Shown: piece by piece, positions 42,548-52,201 of the stretch | Position numbering within the stretch: the first letter of the stretch is position 1 | Layout of the letters: each line of letters starts with the position of its first letter | Source of the DNA: Candidatus Zhuqueibacterota bacterium | GTDB taxonomy: Bacteria; Zhuqueibacterota; Zhuqueibacteria; Zhuqueibacterales; Zhuqueibacteraceae | Length of the DNA stretch: 64,000 nucleotides | NCBI GenBank assembly: GCA_022616415.1 | Contig: JAKEEU010000218.1 | Span: forward strand, 1-64,000 | Reading direction: 5' to 3' | Notes under the pieces: generated by a model | The model's input: the letters and a program-made list of their open reading frames with translations, nothing else | Database searches by the model: none | What the model was told of the DNA's origin: nothing | Made by a program: the position numbers and the translations under genes

Positions 42548-43960
42548 TCACAAAATATACCGGCTCAAATCCACGTCTTTGACAATTTCTCCCAATCGCT
42601 TCTGCACGAACTCAGCGGTGATTTTGATTTTTTTGATTTTCTCGTCGGGTACGTCAAAAAGAAAGTCTTCGAGCAACGCCGTCATCACCGTGTGCAAACG
42701 GCGGGCGCCGATGTTCTCGGTGCGCTCATTGACCTCAAAAGCGATTTTAGCAATTTCTTTAATCGCCTCGGGCGTGAAATTGATTTCAACCTCTTCGGTT
42801 GCCAACATGGCCGTATATTGCTTGATGAGCGCATTTTGCGGCTCGGTGAGAATGCGCACGAAATCCTCAGCCGTCAGGCTGGTCAGCTCGACGCGGATCG
42901 GAAAGCGGCCCTGCAATTCCGGAATCAGATCCGACGGTTTGGAGACGTGAAACGCGCCGCTGGCGATGAAGAGCACGTGGTCGGTTTTCACCATGCCGTA
43001 CTTGGTAAAGACACTCGTGCCTTCCACCACCGGCAACAGGTCGCGCTGCACGCCCTCGCGTGAAACATCCGGCCCAACCTGGCTCTTCTCGCCGGCGATC
43101 TTGTCGATCTCGTCGAGAAAAACGATGCCAGAATTTTCCACGCGCGAGATCGCCTCCTTGAACACTTGATCCATGTCGATGAGCTTCTGCGCCTCCTCTT
43201 GCGTCAAGTACTTGCGCGCCTCCGCCACGGTCATCTTGCGCTTTTTGACTTTCTTGGGAAAAATATTTCCCATGAGATCCTGCAGGTTGACGCCCAGCTC
43301 TTCCACGCCAATAGGTGAGATCACCTGCATCATCGGAAAACCTTCCACCGGCACGTCCAGCTCGACGTAACGATCTTCGAGCTTGCCGCCCAAGAGCTGC
43401 TGGCGCATTTTCTCGCGCGTGCGCTGATGCCGCTCTTCCAACTCGAACATATCGGCGGGACTGACGGCGGTGGACGCTGACGGCTTGTCCTCGTCTTCGC
43501 CTTCCATGTTCGCGGCCGCGCTGCGGCGCGATTTCGGCGGCGGAAACAAAAGATCCAACAGCCGCTCGTTCGCCAATTGCTCGGCCTGCGCCTGCACCGA
43601 CGCGGTTTTTTCCGAGAGCACCATCGACACCGCGAGATGGGCCAGATCGCGAATGATCGACTCCACGTCGCGGCCGATATAACCGACTTCGGTGAATTTC
43701 GAGGCTTCGACTTTGATGAACGGTGCGTTGGCGAGGCGCGACAAGCGGCGCGCGATTTCGGTTTTGCCCACGCCGGTCGGCCCGATGAGAATGATGTTGT
43801 TCGGCATGATCTCTTCGCGCAGCTCTTCCGCCACGCGCTGCCGGCGCCAGCGATTGCGCATGGCGATGGAAACCGAGCGCTTGGCTTTGTCCTGGCCGAT
43901 GATGTATTTGTCCAATTCCGCCACGATCTCGCGCGGCGTCAACTTTTGCATTTCATCCAT
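42548..43960 (-). CDS. hslU: ATP-dependent protease ATPase subunit HslU
   Basis: 470 residues, one AAA+ domain. Walker A is [14 protein letters not shown], Walker B is [11 protein letters not shown], and the N-terminus [35 protein letters not shown] is characteristic. The intermediate I-domain is present and carries extra charged residues. The C-terminus DVDLSRYIL matches the conserved tail that docks HslV. It unfolds substrates for the HslV peptidase. Overlaps hslV by eight bases. Confidence 0.97.
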   Translation of the reverse strand: MDEMQKLTPREIVAELDKYIIGQDKAKRSVSIAMRNRWRRQRVAEELREEIMPNNIILIGPTGVGKTEIARRLSRLANAPFIKVEASKFTEVGYIGRDVESIIRDLAHLAVSMVLSEKTASVQAQAEQLANERLLDLLFPPPKSRRSAAANMEGEDEDKPSASTAVSPADMFELEERHQRTREKMRQQLLGGKLEDRYVELDVPVEGFPMMQVISPIGVEELGVNLQDLMGNIFPKKVKKRKMTVAEARKYLTQEEAQKLIDMDQVFKEAISRVENSGIVFLDEIDKIAGEKSQVGPDVSREGVQRDLLPVVEGTSVFTKYGMVKTDHVLFIASGAFHVSKPSDLIPELQGRFPIRVELTSLTAEDFVRILTEPQNALIKQYTAMLATEEVEINFTPEAIKEIAKIAFEVNERTENIGARRLHTVMTALLEDFLFDVPDEKIKKIKITAEFVQKRLGEIVKDVDLSRYIL

Positions 43961-44501
43961 TATTATTCAACTCTTCGATAACGAGGTTTTTGTTGGTATA
44001 AATGCAGATGTCGGCGGTGAGGTTCATCGCTTCTTCGACGATCTGCCGAGCCGTCAAATTGGAATAGCGCACCAGCGCGCGCGCCGCCGCCATCGCAAAG
44101 CCGCCGCCGGAGCCGATGGCGATAATGCCGTCGTCCGGCTCGATCACGTCGCCGGTGCCGGAGATGACGAAAGCTTTTTCCTTATCCATCACCACAAGCT
44201 GGGCCTCAAGGCGGCGCAGGAAACGGTCGGTTCGCCACTCCTTCGCCAGCTCGACCGAGGCGCGGCTGAGATTGCCGTGATATTGCTCGAGGCGCTGCTC
44301 GAATTTTTCAAACAATGCAAACGCGTCCGCCGCCGCGCCGGCAAAGCCGACGATAACGGTGTCTTTGTAAAGCTTGCGAACCTTGCGCGCGTTCATTTTA
44401 AGCACGGTCTCGCCGTAAGTCACCTGGCCGTCGCCGGCCATTGCGCAAGCGCCCTTGTGGCGGATACCGAGTATCGTCGTTGCGTGAATAACTGGGAACA
44501 T
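43953..44501 (-). CDS. hslV: ATP-dependent protease peptidase subunit HslV
   Basis: 182 residues from ATG at 44501. The catalytic threonine is Thr8 in [11 protein letters not shown] after a short propeptide, and [25 protein letters not shown] and [15 protein letters not shown] are family stretches. A frame starting at 44615 would add 38 residues read from a GTTGCTGG repeat and is rejected. It forms the proteolytic core of the HslUV complex. Confidence 0.95.
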   Translation of the reverse strand: MFPVIHATTILGIRHKGACAMAGDGQVTYGETVLKMNARKVRKLYKDTVIVGFAGAAADAFALFEKFEQRLEQYHGNLSRASVELAKEWRTDRFLRRLEAQLVVMDKEKAFVISGTGDVIEPDDGIIAIGSGGGFAMAAARALVRYSNLTARQIVEEAMNLTADICIYTNKNLVIEELNNNG

Positions 44502-44504
44502 TTT

Positions 44505-44606
44505 GGTTGCTGGTTGCTCGTTGCTGGTTTGCCCGTTGCTGATTACTGGTTGCTGGTTGCTAATTGCCTGAAAGGAACCAGCTACCAGCCACCAGCAACA
44601 AGCTAC
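44505..44606. repeat. GGTTGCTGGTTGCTCGTT phrase repeat, palindromic (family B)
   Basis: Left part in TTGCTGGTTGCT orientation, right part in AACCAGCTACCAGCCACCAGCAACAAG orientation, so the array can fold on itself. It fills the gap between rpoN and hslV. Same family as 37024-37099. Confidence 0.85.
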
Positions 44607-44611
44607 CGGGA

Positions 44612-46069
44612 TCAAATTTTTCTCCGCAAGCGCGACACCGGAACCATCATTTGCTCACGGTATTTGGCGACGGTGCGCCGCGCCACGTTCGCGCCCTCGG
44701 ACTTGAGCATGGCCGCAATAGTTTGATCGTTGAGCGGATGGTGCGGGTCTTCGCCGTCGATGATTTCTTTGATGCGCTGTTTGATGCGGCGGTTCGACAC
44801 GTCTTCGCCGTCGTCGCGCTTGATCGCTTCGCTGAAGAAATATTTCAGCTCGAAAACGCCGTGCTCGGTCTGCACGTATTTGCCGTTGGTCACGCGCGAC
44901 ACGGTGGAAATATCCATGCCGATCTCGTCGGCGATGTCCTTCAGAATCATCGGCTTGATGAACGTCTTGCCTTTTTCAAAAAACTCGCGCTGCTTCTGAA
45001 TGATGGTTTCCATAACGCGCAAAATGGTCAGGCGGCGCTGATGAATCGAATTGATCAGCCAGCGCGCCGACTCCAAACGCTTTTTGACAAATTCCTTCGC
45101 TTCCTTGGTTTGCTGCTGTGAGCTGGTTTTTTGCAGCAAAATATTCTTGTAGCGGTTGTTGATCCGCAGGTGCGGCACGTTGGAATCGTTCAAGATCACG
45201 GTAAAATCATGGCCGTCGCGCTCGACCGTGATGTCCGGAATGATCACGTTCTCGTGATAGGAAAAATATCCCTCGCCAGGCTTGGGATTGAGGTGCATGA
45301 TCTCGTCATTCGCCGCCTTAATTTGCTCGAGCATGATGTTCAATTTCTTGGTGATTTTCTCATAGCGCTTGTTGATAAAATCGTCGAAGTCGTCCCGAAT
45401 GATCTGAATGGCCAGCTCGTGGCGCGGCTCCCTCTCCTCGAGCTGGATGAGCAGGCACTCCTGCAAAGTGCGCGCGGCGATTCCCACCGGCTCAAAATGC
45501 TGGATGATTTTTAAGACCTTTTCAACTTCATCGGTGGCAACGTCGAGATTTTGCGCGATCACCTCGACGGAGCACGAGAGGTAACCGTCTTCGTTGATGT
45601 TCCAAATGATGTACTCGCCGATCATCAAGTGCTGCTCGTCCAGTTTCTGCATGTGCAGTTGGTTGAGCAGGTTTTCCTGCAGCGTCACCTGCGACACTTC
45701 CGGGCGCTCGAAGCGCTCTTCGCTGTCGTCGCGCGGCGCCCGATACTCATAGCTTTCTTCGTCGCCGACAATGGCCTCCCAATCGATGTCGTCCTTCTCG
45801 ATCTCTTCGGCTTCTTCCTCTTCCTTCTCCTTGAGCTCGCCGTTTTTGTCCTCTTCTTTCAGCTCGAGCTCCATTTCCTGCTCTTCTTCCTCGAGCTGCT
45901 CCTGCTCCATGTCCATCTCATCAACCTGCTCGAGCAGCGGGTTCGTCTCCAGCTCCATTTTGAGCTTTTGCTCCAGCATGAGAACCGGCAATTGGAGCAA
46001 GGAAGAGAGCAACACCTGCTGCGGTGATTGCTTGAGCGTTTGACTGAGCCGTTGGCTGATATTTACCAT
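44612..46069 (-). CDS. rpoN: RNA polymerase sigma-54 factor
   Basis: 485 residues. N-terminal activator-responsive region ([42 protein letters not shown]), a long acidic region of Glu/Asp runs (about 50-95), a core-binding domain, and the C-terminal RpoN box [10 protein letters not shown]. It needs enhancer-binding AAA+ activators; none is encoded here except possible Fis-type HTH proteins. It follows lptB as in many Gram-negatives. Confidence 0.97.
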   Translation of the reverse strand: MVNISQRLSQTLKQSPQQVLLSSLLQLPVLMLEQKLKMELETNPLLEQVDEMDMEQEQLEEEEQEMELELKEEDKNGELKEKEEEEAEEIEKDDIDWEAIVGDEESYEYRAPRDDSEERFERPEVSQVTLQENLLNQLHMQKLDEQHLMIGEYIIWNINEDGYLSCSVEVIAQNLDVATDEVEKVLKIIQHFEPVGIAARTLQECLLIQLEEREPRHELAIQIIRDDFDDFINKRYEKITKKLNIMLEQIKAANDEIMHLNPKPGEGYFSYHENVIIPDITVERDGHDFTVILNDSNVPHLRINNRYKNILLQKTSSQQQTKEAKEFVKKRLESARWLINSIHQRRLTILRVMETIIQKQREFFEKGKTFIKPMILKDIADEIGMDISTVSRVTNGKYVQTEHGVFELKYFFSEAIKRDDGEDVSNRRIKQRIKEIIDGEDPHHPLNDQTIAAMLKSEGANVARRTVAKYREQMMVPVSRLRRKI

Positions 46070-46087
46070 GATTCGATATCCTCTTGT

Positions 46088-46897
46088 TCAGCGATCCAGA
46101 CGAAATTTATCTCCTAAATACAGCTTGCGCGCCTCCGGGTCGTTGGCGAGAAACTCGGCGGTACCGGACTTCAGCACCGTGCCGTCATATAGCAAATACG
46201 CCCGATCCGTAATCGATAGCGTCTCGTGGACGTTGTGGTCGGTGATCAAAACGCCGATGCCCTTTTCTTTCAAACCCTTGACGATCTCCTGAATGTCTTC
46301 CACCGCAATCGGATCGACGCCGGCAAACGGCTCGTCGAGCAAAATGAACTTGGGCTTCGTCACCAGCGCGCGGGTGATCTCGACGCGGCGGCGCTCGCCG
46401 CCGGAAAGCGTGTAGGCGTTATTCTTTGCCAGATGCGAAATATTCAACTCATCCAAAAGCGCCGCCAAGCGCCGCCGCCGATCCGCCGATGAAATCGGCA
46501 AGGTTTCCAGAATCGCCAGAATATTTTGCTCGACCGTCAGCCGGCGAAAGATGCTCGGCTCTTGCGAAAGATAGCCGACGCCGAGCCGCGCGCGGCGATA
46601 CATCGGCAAATTCGTGACGTCGACTTCGCCCAAAAAAATGCGGCCGGCCGTCGGGCGAATCATGCCGGTGATCATGTAGAACGTCGTGGTCTTGCCGGCG
46701 CCGTTCGGCCCGAGCAACCCGACGATCTCCCCTTGCCGCACTTCGATGGAAACGCGGTTGACGACGGTGCGCTTGCTGTAAGTTTTTACCAATGCCTCAG
46801 AACGCAATGCACCGTTGGCCGATGCCGAAATATTTCCATCGTGTGGCAGCTTCGCCTCAACTTCAGCGGGGCGCGTCTCTATGCTTTGCAACTGCAT
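46088..46897 (-). CDS. lptB: LPS export ABC transporter ATP-binding protein LptB
   Basis: 269 residues. Walker [18 protein letters not shown], signature [15 protein letters not shown], Walker [20 protein letters not shown] and [18 protein letters not shown] are typical of LptB. The first 30 residues are an unusual N-terminal extension. It powers LPS extraction from the inner membrane with LptFG (not in the window). Stands between lptA and rpoN. Confidence 0.95.
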   Translation of the reverse strand: MQLQSIETRPAEVEAKLPHDGNISASANGALRSEALVKTYSKRTVVNRVSIEVRQGEIVGLLGPNGAGKTTTFYMITGMIRPTAGRIFLGEVDVTNLPMYRRARLGVGYLSQEPSIFRRLTVEQNILAILETLPISSADRRRRLAALLDELNISHLAKNNAYTLSGGERRRVEITRALVTKPKFILLDEPFAGVDPIAVEDIQEIVKGLKEKGIGVLITDHNVHETLSITDRAYLLYDGTVLKSGTAEFLANDPEARKLYLGDKFRLDR

Positions 46898-46967
46898 TTA
46901 TAAATATCAGCGATTCTTTCCAAAAATGCAAGCCTTAAAATTCAGCGAGCAAAAATACTTTGCTTTA

Positions 46968-47204
46968 TCAACTCTTTTTCTTTGCTTTTATTCCTTTTGC
47001 GTGAGCAAGCTCAAATTCGTATCTGTGCCGGTTTGCTTCCTCAATAGTCCGAAACTTGAAAATCCCTTGCGGATAAGTGATGGGGCTCAGTTTATTGGCA
47101 AAACGCCAAAGCTCCGCGACTTGCTTAAAATATGCCTCGTCCGGATTAAAATTCCACAAGGCTCTATCAGCCCCTTCAAAGGATTTGTACTTGTAAACCG
47201 GCAT
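46968..47204 (-). CDS. Small hypothetical protein between lptA and lptB
   Basis: 78 residues: MPVYKYKSFEGADRALWNFNPDEAYFKQVAELWRFAN then an aromatic/Arg-rich middle (PQGIFKFRTIEEANRHRYEFELAHAKGI) and a Lys tail. It resembles small antitoxin-like or toxin-partner proteins but no family is recognised. It interrupts an otherwise standard lptA-lptB junction. Confidence 0.55.
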   Translation of the reverse strand: MPVYKYKSFEGADRALWNFNPDEAYFKQVAELWRFANKLSPITYPQGIFKFRTIEEANRHRYEFELAHAKGIKAKKKS

Positions 47205-47223
47205 AACCTATCCTTTCTTCCAC

Positions 47224-48327
47224 TCACTTGCCTGGACTTCCCTCCGCCACCCCCACCGGCAGAAAACGCCCCGTCGAGCTGCCGGGATCGCTCTCAATGA
47301 CCACTCGTTTCAAATTTTGGTTCTCTACGAAGAGCGTGATCTTGTCGCCTTGCACGCGCACCTTGCCTTTTTCCTCGCCTTCTTCGATCACGTAATACTC
47401 GCTCGTCGCCGTGCCTTCGACGATGACTTTCTCGACTTTCTCATCCTTTAACAACATCGTGATCTCCTGGCCGGAAAGCGTATTAATGCGCTTGCCGATT
47501 TTGAGCGTGTCAATTTCCGAAGTGACCTCGGCCTTGTTGCTGACGTGCGCCCGTTTCAGCTTTTGGTCGTCGAGAAAAAGATCGATGCGCTCGCCGGTGA
47601 GCTTGTCGCCCTCCTGCCAAGTCACCGGATCGATGCGCAATTCCAACCGCTCGTGGTCACGAAAATACTCGGCCTCGCCGCATTCGGCACGGGTGTTGCT
47701 TCGTGTCATTTTCACTTGCTTGGAAACTTTCGCGCGCTTGCCGCCTTCAAAAAGCTCAATCCGCTCGCCGGTGATGCGCAAGGTTTCGACGTTCAACGAG
47801 TCGTGCTCGACGAGCACCGGGTTGAGAGTCGCATCGGCATACTCGTCGTCGCGGAGATATTTGAGATAGCCGCAGGTGAGCTTCAGTCGCCGCTCGCTGT
47901 TCGTTAGCACCACGTCGCCGTCGGCAATTGCCATGCGGTCGTTCTGAAAATAAGTAACGCGCTTGGCGCGCAGCTCGTTTGACCCTTCGCCGAGTGTCAC
48001 GTTGCCGACCGCCTGTTGCTCTTGGCGCTTTTCAAAATAGAAAACCTGATTGGCGCGCAGCCATCTTTTGCCTTCGCGCATTTGCACGTTGCCGGAAAAA
48101 ATCGTCAAGTTATCCGCCGGAATCTGGCGCGCTCTATCGCAAAACATCTGCGCGCTATCCTGCGCAAACTCGACGTTGCCGATCAACTCGCGAATAGGCT
48201 GCCCGTTCATTTCAAAGCTCACCAGCGAGTCGGCGCGAATCAATCGCAGTTTTCCGTCTGTGCTGCTCTGCGCGAGCACAGAGCCGGCGGCGAAAAGCAA
48301 CAACAAGCTGGCGCGCAACATTTTCAT
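47224..48327 (-). CDS. lptA: LptA/OstA-family LPS transport protein
   Basis: 367 residues from ATG at 48327 with signal peptide MLRASLLLLFAAGSVLAQ. The rest is repeating OstA beta-jellyroll units (LRLIRADSLVSFEMNGQPIRELIGNVEFAQDSAQMFCDRA; LTIFSGNVQMREGKRWLRANQVFYF). At about 367 residues it is double the size of E. coli LptA, with more OstA repeats, as in Bacteroidetes-type relatives. It should form the periplasmic bridge carrying LPS to the outer membrane. Confidence 0.88.
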   Translation of the reverse strand: MKMLRASLLLLFAAGSVLAQSSTDGKLRLIRADSLVSFEMNGQPIRELIGNVEFAQDSAQMFCDRARQIPADNLTIFSGNVQMREGKRWLRANQVFYFEKRQEQQAVGNVTLGEGSNELRAKRVTYFQNDRMAIADGDVVLTNSERRLKLTCGYLKYLRDDEYADATLNPVLVEHDSLNVETLRITGERIELFEGGKRAKVSKQVKMTRSNTRAECGEAEYFRDHERLELRIDPVTWQEGDKLTGERIDLFLDDQKLKRAHVSNKAEVTSEIDTLKIGKRINTLSGQEITMLLKDEKVEKVIVEGTATSEYYVIEEGEEKGKVRVQGDKITLFVENQNLKRVVIESDPGSSTGRFLPVGVAEGSPGK

Positions 48328-48410
48328 AGCCATCAATTTTGCAAAGGAAAAATCAAAACACAACGCGAACGCGCCGCAACCCAACGGGCGCAGCCAAACA
48401 GGAAAAAACT

Positions 48411-48490
48411 TATCCGCCGAACTTCACCGAAACCACCGAATGTCGCCAAACAAAATCTTTTTCGGCGAATCTCGGTGTCTTCGGCGTTTC
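48411..48490. repeat. Imperfect palindrome, CGCCGAACTTCACCGAAACC type (family I)
   Basis: Arms CGCCGAACTTCACCGAAACCACCGAA near 48416-48441 and an inverted TTCGGCGAATCTCGGTGTCTTCGGCG copy near 48460-48485 pair imperfectly in the gap between lptC and lptA. The next bases (48546-48580) hold AGCCCCACGCCTGAGGGCGTAACTAC, related to 42526-42542 and 24769-24791. Confidence 0.6.
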
Positions 48491-48569
48491 TCGGAGGGAA
48501 ATTTTTTTTGCACCGATTTCACTTTTTAGAGACCAAAAGTCGTTGAAAGCCCCACGCCTGAGGGCGTAA

Positions 48570-49211
48570 CTACAAACGTTGTTCCTGCTTTTCAACCGTC
48601 ACCGGCATTGCCGACGAATCAGGCGCCGGGGATGGAGCTGCAGTACGGTGGCCTTCGCGCTCGCCGGTGATATCGATCTTCTTTTGTGTCACGCCCGAGG
48701 GCTTGAGAATCGACCAGTTTTTTAAATTTTGATCCGATTGAAACCCGTGGCCATAGAGGGTGTCGTTATCCGCCCTGACAATCGTAACGAAAACATTGGA
48801 AACAATTTTTTGCCGGGCATTGTCCCATCGCAGCCGTTCTGTGAGCAAAGTAACGCCGCTATCCGAGACGGCTACCACGTTGCCCAATGCTTCCACGTCA
48901 TTGGTTTCCTCGTGCAGCAGGCCGCGCGCCGCCACCAAATTCGAGGTGTGCCGGCCTTCGGTGTTGTAAAAATCCACCACGATGCCGCCGTCGAACTTCA
49001 CCTCGCGGCGCTTCGAATATTTTTCCATGTGCGAATATTGCAAAACCGCGGCAACACGGCCGTTGCTGGTCACGGTAATGCGGCTGTTCCAGCCCTCTTG
49101 ATCCGGGCCGTCATAATTCGGCGGCGCAACGGCCTCTTGCTCTTGCGAGCGGCAGCCGATCAGGAAAATAGCCAATCCGAAATATAAGATTTTTTTGAAT
49201 ACGCGCATCAT
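48570..49211 (-). CDS. lptC: LPS export protein LptC
   Basis: 213 residues from ATG at 49211, chosen because it puts a short lipoprotein-like signal MRVFKKILYFGLAIFLIGC at the N-terminus (earlier ATGs at 49238 and 49256 give longer leaders). The body has LptC-type beta structure (HMEKYSKRREVKFDGGIVVDFYNTEGRHTSNLVAARG, DTLYGHGFQSD). It anchors the periplasmic bridge to the LptBFG transporter. Confidence 0.82.
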   Translation of the reverse strand: MMRVFKKILYFGLAIFLIGCRSQEQEAVAPPNYDGPDQEGWNSRITVTSNGRVAAVLQYSHMEKYSKRREVKFDGGIVVDFYNTEGRHTSNLVAARGLLHEETNDVEALGNVVAVSDSGVTLLTERLRWDNARQKIVSNVFVTIVRADNDTLYGHGFQSDQNLKNWSILKPSGVTQKKIDITGEREGHRTAAPSPAPDSSAMPVTVEKQEQRL

Positions 49212-49285
49212 TTGTGAAGAGAATTTAACGGATTTCATTTGGGGTGACTCAGGCAACAGTTTGAAAAAATTCTCAAAAGCTTAAA

Positions 49286-49372
49286 GCGACCAACGGATGA
49301 ATTAAGGCCAACGGATAAAAGCCGCCAATTTATAAAAAATATTTCATATCCGTTGGCCGCTGTTATCTGTTG
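49286..49372. repeat. CCAACGGAT palindromic repeat (family D)
   Basis: Two direct CCAACGGAT units and one inverted ATCCGTTGG unit in the gap between lpxL and lptC, closely similar in layout to 11459-11541 (including GGATAAAAGCC). Confidence 0.8.
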
Positions 49373-49427
49373 GTGAAATTCTTTTCGTTGCGGTTCACTT
49401 TTCGTTACCGGTTATCTTCACTTAAGT

Positions 49428-50357
49428 TTACTTCTCAAGTGAAACTGATGTTTCGTTGGCCGCTTGCGTTTTCCATCGTTCGTGCATCCACACCCACTGT
49501 GTCGGATGTTCGCGTATGAAAGCTTCAACCGCCTGCGAGCATTTGGCGACATTCACGAGGCGATCGGCGCGCGCATCGCCGGTGTTTTGCAATTCAATCT
49601 CCGGCCGAACTTCGACAATGTGCGTGCCGTCGTCGTTCATATAAATCGCCATTGGCACTAGTGAGGCGCCGGTTCGTTCCGCAATCACCACCGGGCCAGC
49701 CGGCGTATATGCTGGCCGGCCAAAGAAGTCGACAAACTCTCCGTCCACGCGCGTATCCTGGTCAATCAAAATGCCAAGCAAACCACCTTGCTTCAACCAG
49801 CGCAGAATCTGCCTGGTGCCACTGGCATCGCGCGGCAAACTCTGATAGCCGGCCCTCTCGCGCTCCGCCAAGAGTATCGCATCCAAGCGCGGGTCATACA
49901 ACGCGGCGCCGACAACTTTGAGCGGATAGTGCGAAGCAATAAAAGCGCCGAACAATTCCCAACAGCCAATGTGCCCTGTCAGACAAATAACGCCTTTGCC
50001 CCGCTGATAGACGCGATCAAGATGCTCTTTGCCGATAAAGCGCACGTGTTTCTGCAACCCCGCGGCAATGAGATTGGGCATGCGCATGGCCTCGGCGGCA
50101 TTCAATCCAAGCTGGCGAAAAACTTGTCGCGCCAATTGGCGAATTTCTTCATCACGCCGCTGGTCACCAAAAGCGATGTGCAGATGACGAAGCGTTTTTT
50201 CTCGCGCCTCGCGTATGAGCCGGAAGGCTAAAAGCCCGAGACTGCGAAAGAGCCAGAAAGCGAGTGGTCGCGGGATGCGGCGCACCGTCCAAATCAAACC
50301 GAGAATGAACTGATAGATGAGCCAATTTTTGAGACGTTTGCGCAGCGGCTTATTCAT
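49428..50357 (-). CDS. Lipid A biosynthesis acyltransferase (LpxL/HtrB family)
   Basis: 309 residues with one N-terminal membrane helix. The acyltransferase HX4D/E motif is HIGCWE in VICLTGHIGCWELFGAF, and DASGTRQILRWLKQGGLLGILIDQDTRVDG follows, as in LpxL. It transfers a secondary acyl chain to Kdo2-lipid IVA. Its ATG overlaps the kdsD stop by four bases, so the two are coupled. Confidence 0.92.
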   Translation of the reverse strand: MNKPLRKRLKNWLIYQFILGLIWTVRRIPRPLAFWLFRSLGLLAFRLIREAREKTLRHLHIAFGDQRRDEEIRQLARQVFRQLGLNAAEAMRMPNLIAAGLQKHVRFIGKEHLDRVYQRGKGVICLTGHIGCWELFGAFIASHYPLKVVGAALYDPRLDAILLAERERAGYQSLPRDASGTRQILRWLKQGGLLGILIDQDTRVDGEFVDFFGRPAYTPAGPVVIAERTGASLVPMAIYMNDDGTHIVEVRPEIELQNTGDARADRLVNVAKCSQAVEAFIREHPTQWVWMHERWKTQAANETSVSLEK

Positions 50358-51319
50358 CTTATCCCCGCCTTCAACAAATCGTGCAAGTGCACCATGCCCT
50401 TGGGCCGATGCTCCGCATCAACGATGACCATCTGCATGATGTCTTGCTCTTCCATGATTTCGAGCGCTTGTGCGGCGAGCGTGCCGAGGTGAACGGTTTT
50501 CGGCTCGCACGTCATGATATCGCGGGCAACGAGGCCATCGATGGAACGACGATCTTTGAGCAGGCGCCGCAGATCGCCGTCGGTAATAATACCAGCCATC
50601 TTGCCCTCATCAGAAAGAACACAAGTGCCGCCGAAACGCTTGCGGGTGATCTCGAAGATAACTTCATCAAGGGTGGCGTTCTCGCTAACGGTTGCAATCT
50701 TATTGCCGGAATACATCACGTCATCGATCCGCAAAAAGAGCTTTTTGCCTAGCACGCCGGCGGGATGACGCAAGGCAAAGTCTTCGCGGCGAAAATGGCG
50801 TTTTTCCACCAGCGCCACGGCCAGTGCATCACCCATCGCCAACGCCGCGGTCGTACTTGCCGTCGGCGCCAAATCATGCGGGCAAGCTTCTTTGGCAACG
50901 CTGATGTCGAGCACCACCTCCGCCCGCTCGGCCAACGGTGAATGCTGATTGCCGGTCATCGCGATGATCGGCGTTTCCAATCTTTTTAAAATGGGAACAA
51001 GCGCATAAAACTCTTCCGTGCTGCCGCTTTTGGAAATACAAATCACCACGTCGCCGGGCATGACCATGCCGAGATCGCCGTGGGCTGCCTCGGCCGCATG
51101 CAGAAAAATCGCCGCCGTGCCCGTGCTCGAAAGCGTCGCCGCAATCTTCTGCGCGATGATCCCGCTCTTGCCAATGCCGCAAACGATGACGCGGCCTTTG
51201 CAGTTGAAGAGCAAATCAACCGCGCACTCGAAGCTGGCGTCGAGGCGATTTTCCAGCGCCGCCACCGCCTCGGCTTCGATGCGAATGACTTCACGGGCTT
51301 TGTTGAGAATTGCGGACAT
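50354..51319 (-). CDS. kdsD: Arabinose-5-phosphate isomerase (KdsD/KpsF family)
   Basis: 321 residues: SIS sugar-isomerase domain (VIVCGIGKSGIIAQKIAATLSSTGTAAIFLHAAEAAHGDLGMV), then two CBS domains (VSENATLDEVIFEITRKRFGGTCVLSDEGKMAGIITDGDLRRLL; CEPKTVHLGTLAAQALEIMEEQDIMQMVIVD). It converts ribulose-5-phosphate to arabinose-5-phosphate, the first committed step to Kdo. The Kdo genes kdsA and kdsB are upstream, after the HEPN modules. Confidence 0.94.
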   Translation of the reverse strand: MSAILNKAREVIRIEAEAVAALENRLDASFECAVDLLFNCKGRVIVCGIGKSGIIAQKIAATLSSTGTAAIFLHAAEAAHGDLGMVMPGDVVICISKSGSTEEFYALVPILKRLETPIIAMTGNQHSPLAERAEVVLDISVAKEACPHDLAPTASTTAALAMGDALAVALVEKRHFRREDFALRHPAGVLGKKLFLRIDDVMYSGNKIATVSENATLDEVIFEITRKRFGGTCVLSDEGKMAGIITDGDLRRLLKDRRSIDGLVARDIMTCEPKTVHLGTLAAQALEIMEEQDIMQMVIVDAEHRPKGMVHLHDLLKAGIR

Positions 51320-51322
51320 GGA

Positions 51323-51748
51323 TTATGAGCCGACTTTTTGTATATACGCAGAAAGCCCGTTCTTCAAAGTGTTTCGCAATGGTTCGACCGAATAGCTTTG
51401 GCAAAACGTGACCACAGCGGCGGCCTGAACGAGATCGTATTGACAATCTTGATAAGTCTGCATGTTTTTCTGTTCAAAATCATAATCGGCGAGATTTCTG
51501 CGTCTGCGCAAGTTCGATAACAGCTTCGCTGCATCTTCCGCTGATTTGACTCCAGCATTGTTCAGCAGATAAAAAAGTTTGTCGTGTGCTGCCGCGTCTT
51601 TGGGCAAATGAAAGCCAAGCCCCTCAACCAACTTTTTTGCAGTATGAAAGGCAGCATAGTATCCACGGCTGATAGCAGATCGTAAAGCCGCCTCCGTGCG
51701 CATTTGAACGAGTTTACGCGCCAGCTCAAAGTAATCTTTGGCTTCCAT
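51323..51748 (-). CDS. HEPN domain protein, module copy B
   Basis: 141 residues, helical. RTEAALRSAISRGYYAAFHTAKKLVEGLGF and LSNLRRRRNLADYDFEQK are the HEPN family blocks. The strict RX4-6H ribonuclease motif is absent; an RRNLADY block stands there. It starts on the TAATG junction with the partner gene and is a diverged paralogue (roughly 40 percent identical) of the gene at 52202-52633. Function as toxin or RNA-binding part of a two-gene module is inferred. Confidence 0.85.
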   Translation of the reverse strand: MEAKDYFELARKLVQMRTEAALRSAISRGYYAAFHTAKKLVEGLGFHLPKDAAAHDKLFYLLNNAGVKSAEDAAKLLSNLRRRRNLADYDFEQKNMQTYQDCQYDLVQAAAVVTFCQSYSVEPLRNTLKNGLSAYIQKVGS

Positions 51749-52191
51749 TAAGCCACACCTAAAAGCAAATCGATTTGGTACCGAAAATCAGGCGGAATAC
51801 TCTCATTAAAAGCGCGAATATATTTTTTTTCCTGTTCAAACAAATTTTCAACCGTACCACGTGCCTTTACCCAAATGACTATAGAGTTAAACTTTGGAAG
51901 CTCAGGATCAGGCTCATAAGATAACCACATTTTACGTATATCGATAAACGTATCCCGTGCCAACCTAATCGCCGTTTGCAAATGCGGCAAGAGATTATTT
52001 GCGTCGACAAACGCCCAAACTTCGCTATCGGCCTTAAGACCGGCGATAGTTCGCGCCGCCGTTTTTGGTTTTGGCGTTGCGAGCACGCCATACGTCGCCA
52101 AGGCTTCAGCCACTTTTCCCGCCGGCTGATACGCCGTTTCGGGATACGGCTTGGCGGCTGATTTTGATTTGGAGGATTTTTTTTCGGCCAT
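51748..52191 (-). CDS. HEPN partner protein, module copy B (uncharacterised)
   Basis: 147 residues from ATG at 52191; earlier codons overlap the upstream HEPN gene. A Lys/Ser-rich N-terminus (SSKSKSAAKPYPET) leads to TPKPKTAARTIAGLKADSEVWAFVDANNLLPHLQTAIRLA, WLSYEPDPELPKFNSIVIWVKARGTVENL and a C-terminus QIDLLLGVA. The mid-part looks alpha/beta. It is about 55 percent identical to the protein at 52633-53085. No named domain is recognised. The stop overlaps the HEPN start as TAATG. Confidence 0.7.
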   Translation of the reverse strand: MAEKKSSKSKSAAKPYPETAYQPAGKVAEALATYGVLATPKPKTAARTIAGLKADSEVWAFVDANNLLPHLQTAIRLARDTFIDIRKMWLSYEPDPELPKFNSIVIWVKARGTVENLFEQEKKYIRAFNESIPPDFRYQIDLLLGVA

Positions 52192-52201
52192 AATGCTTAT
52201 T

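Noticed and set aside
44502-44615. N-terminal extension of HslV by 38 residues
   Set aside because: Encoded by a GTTGCTGG phrase repeat; the catalytic Thr needs a short propeptide, so the start is at 44501.
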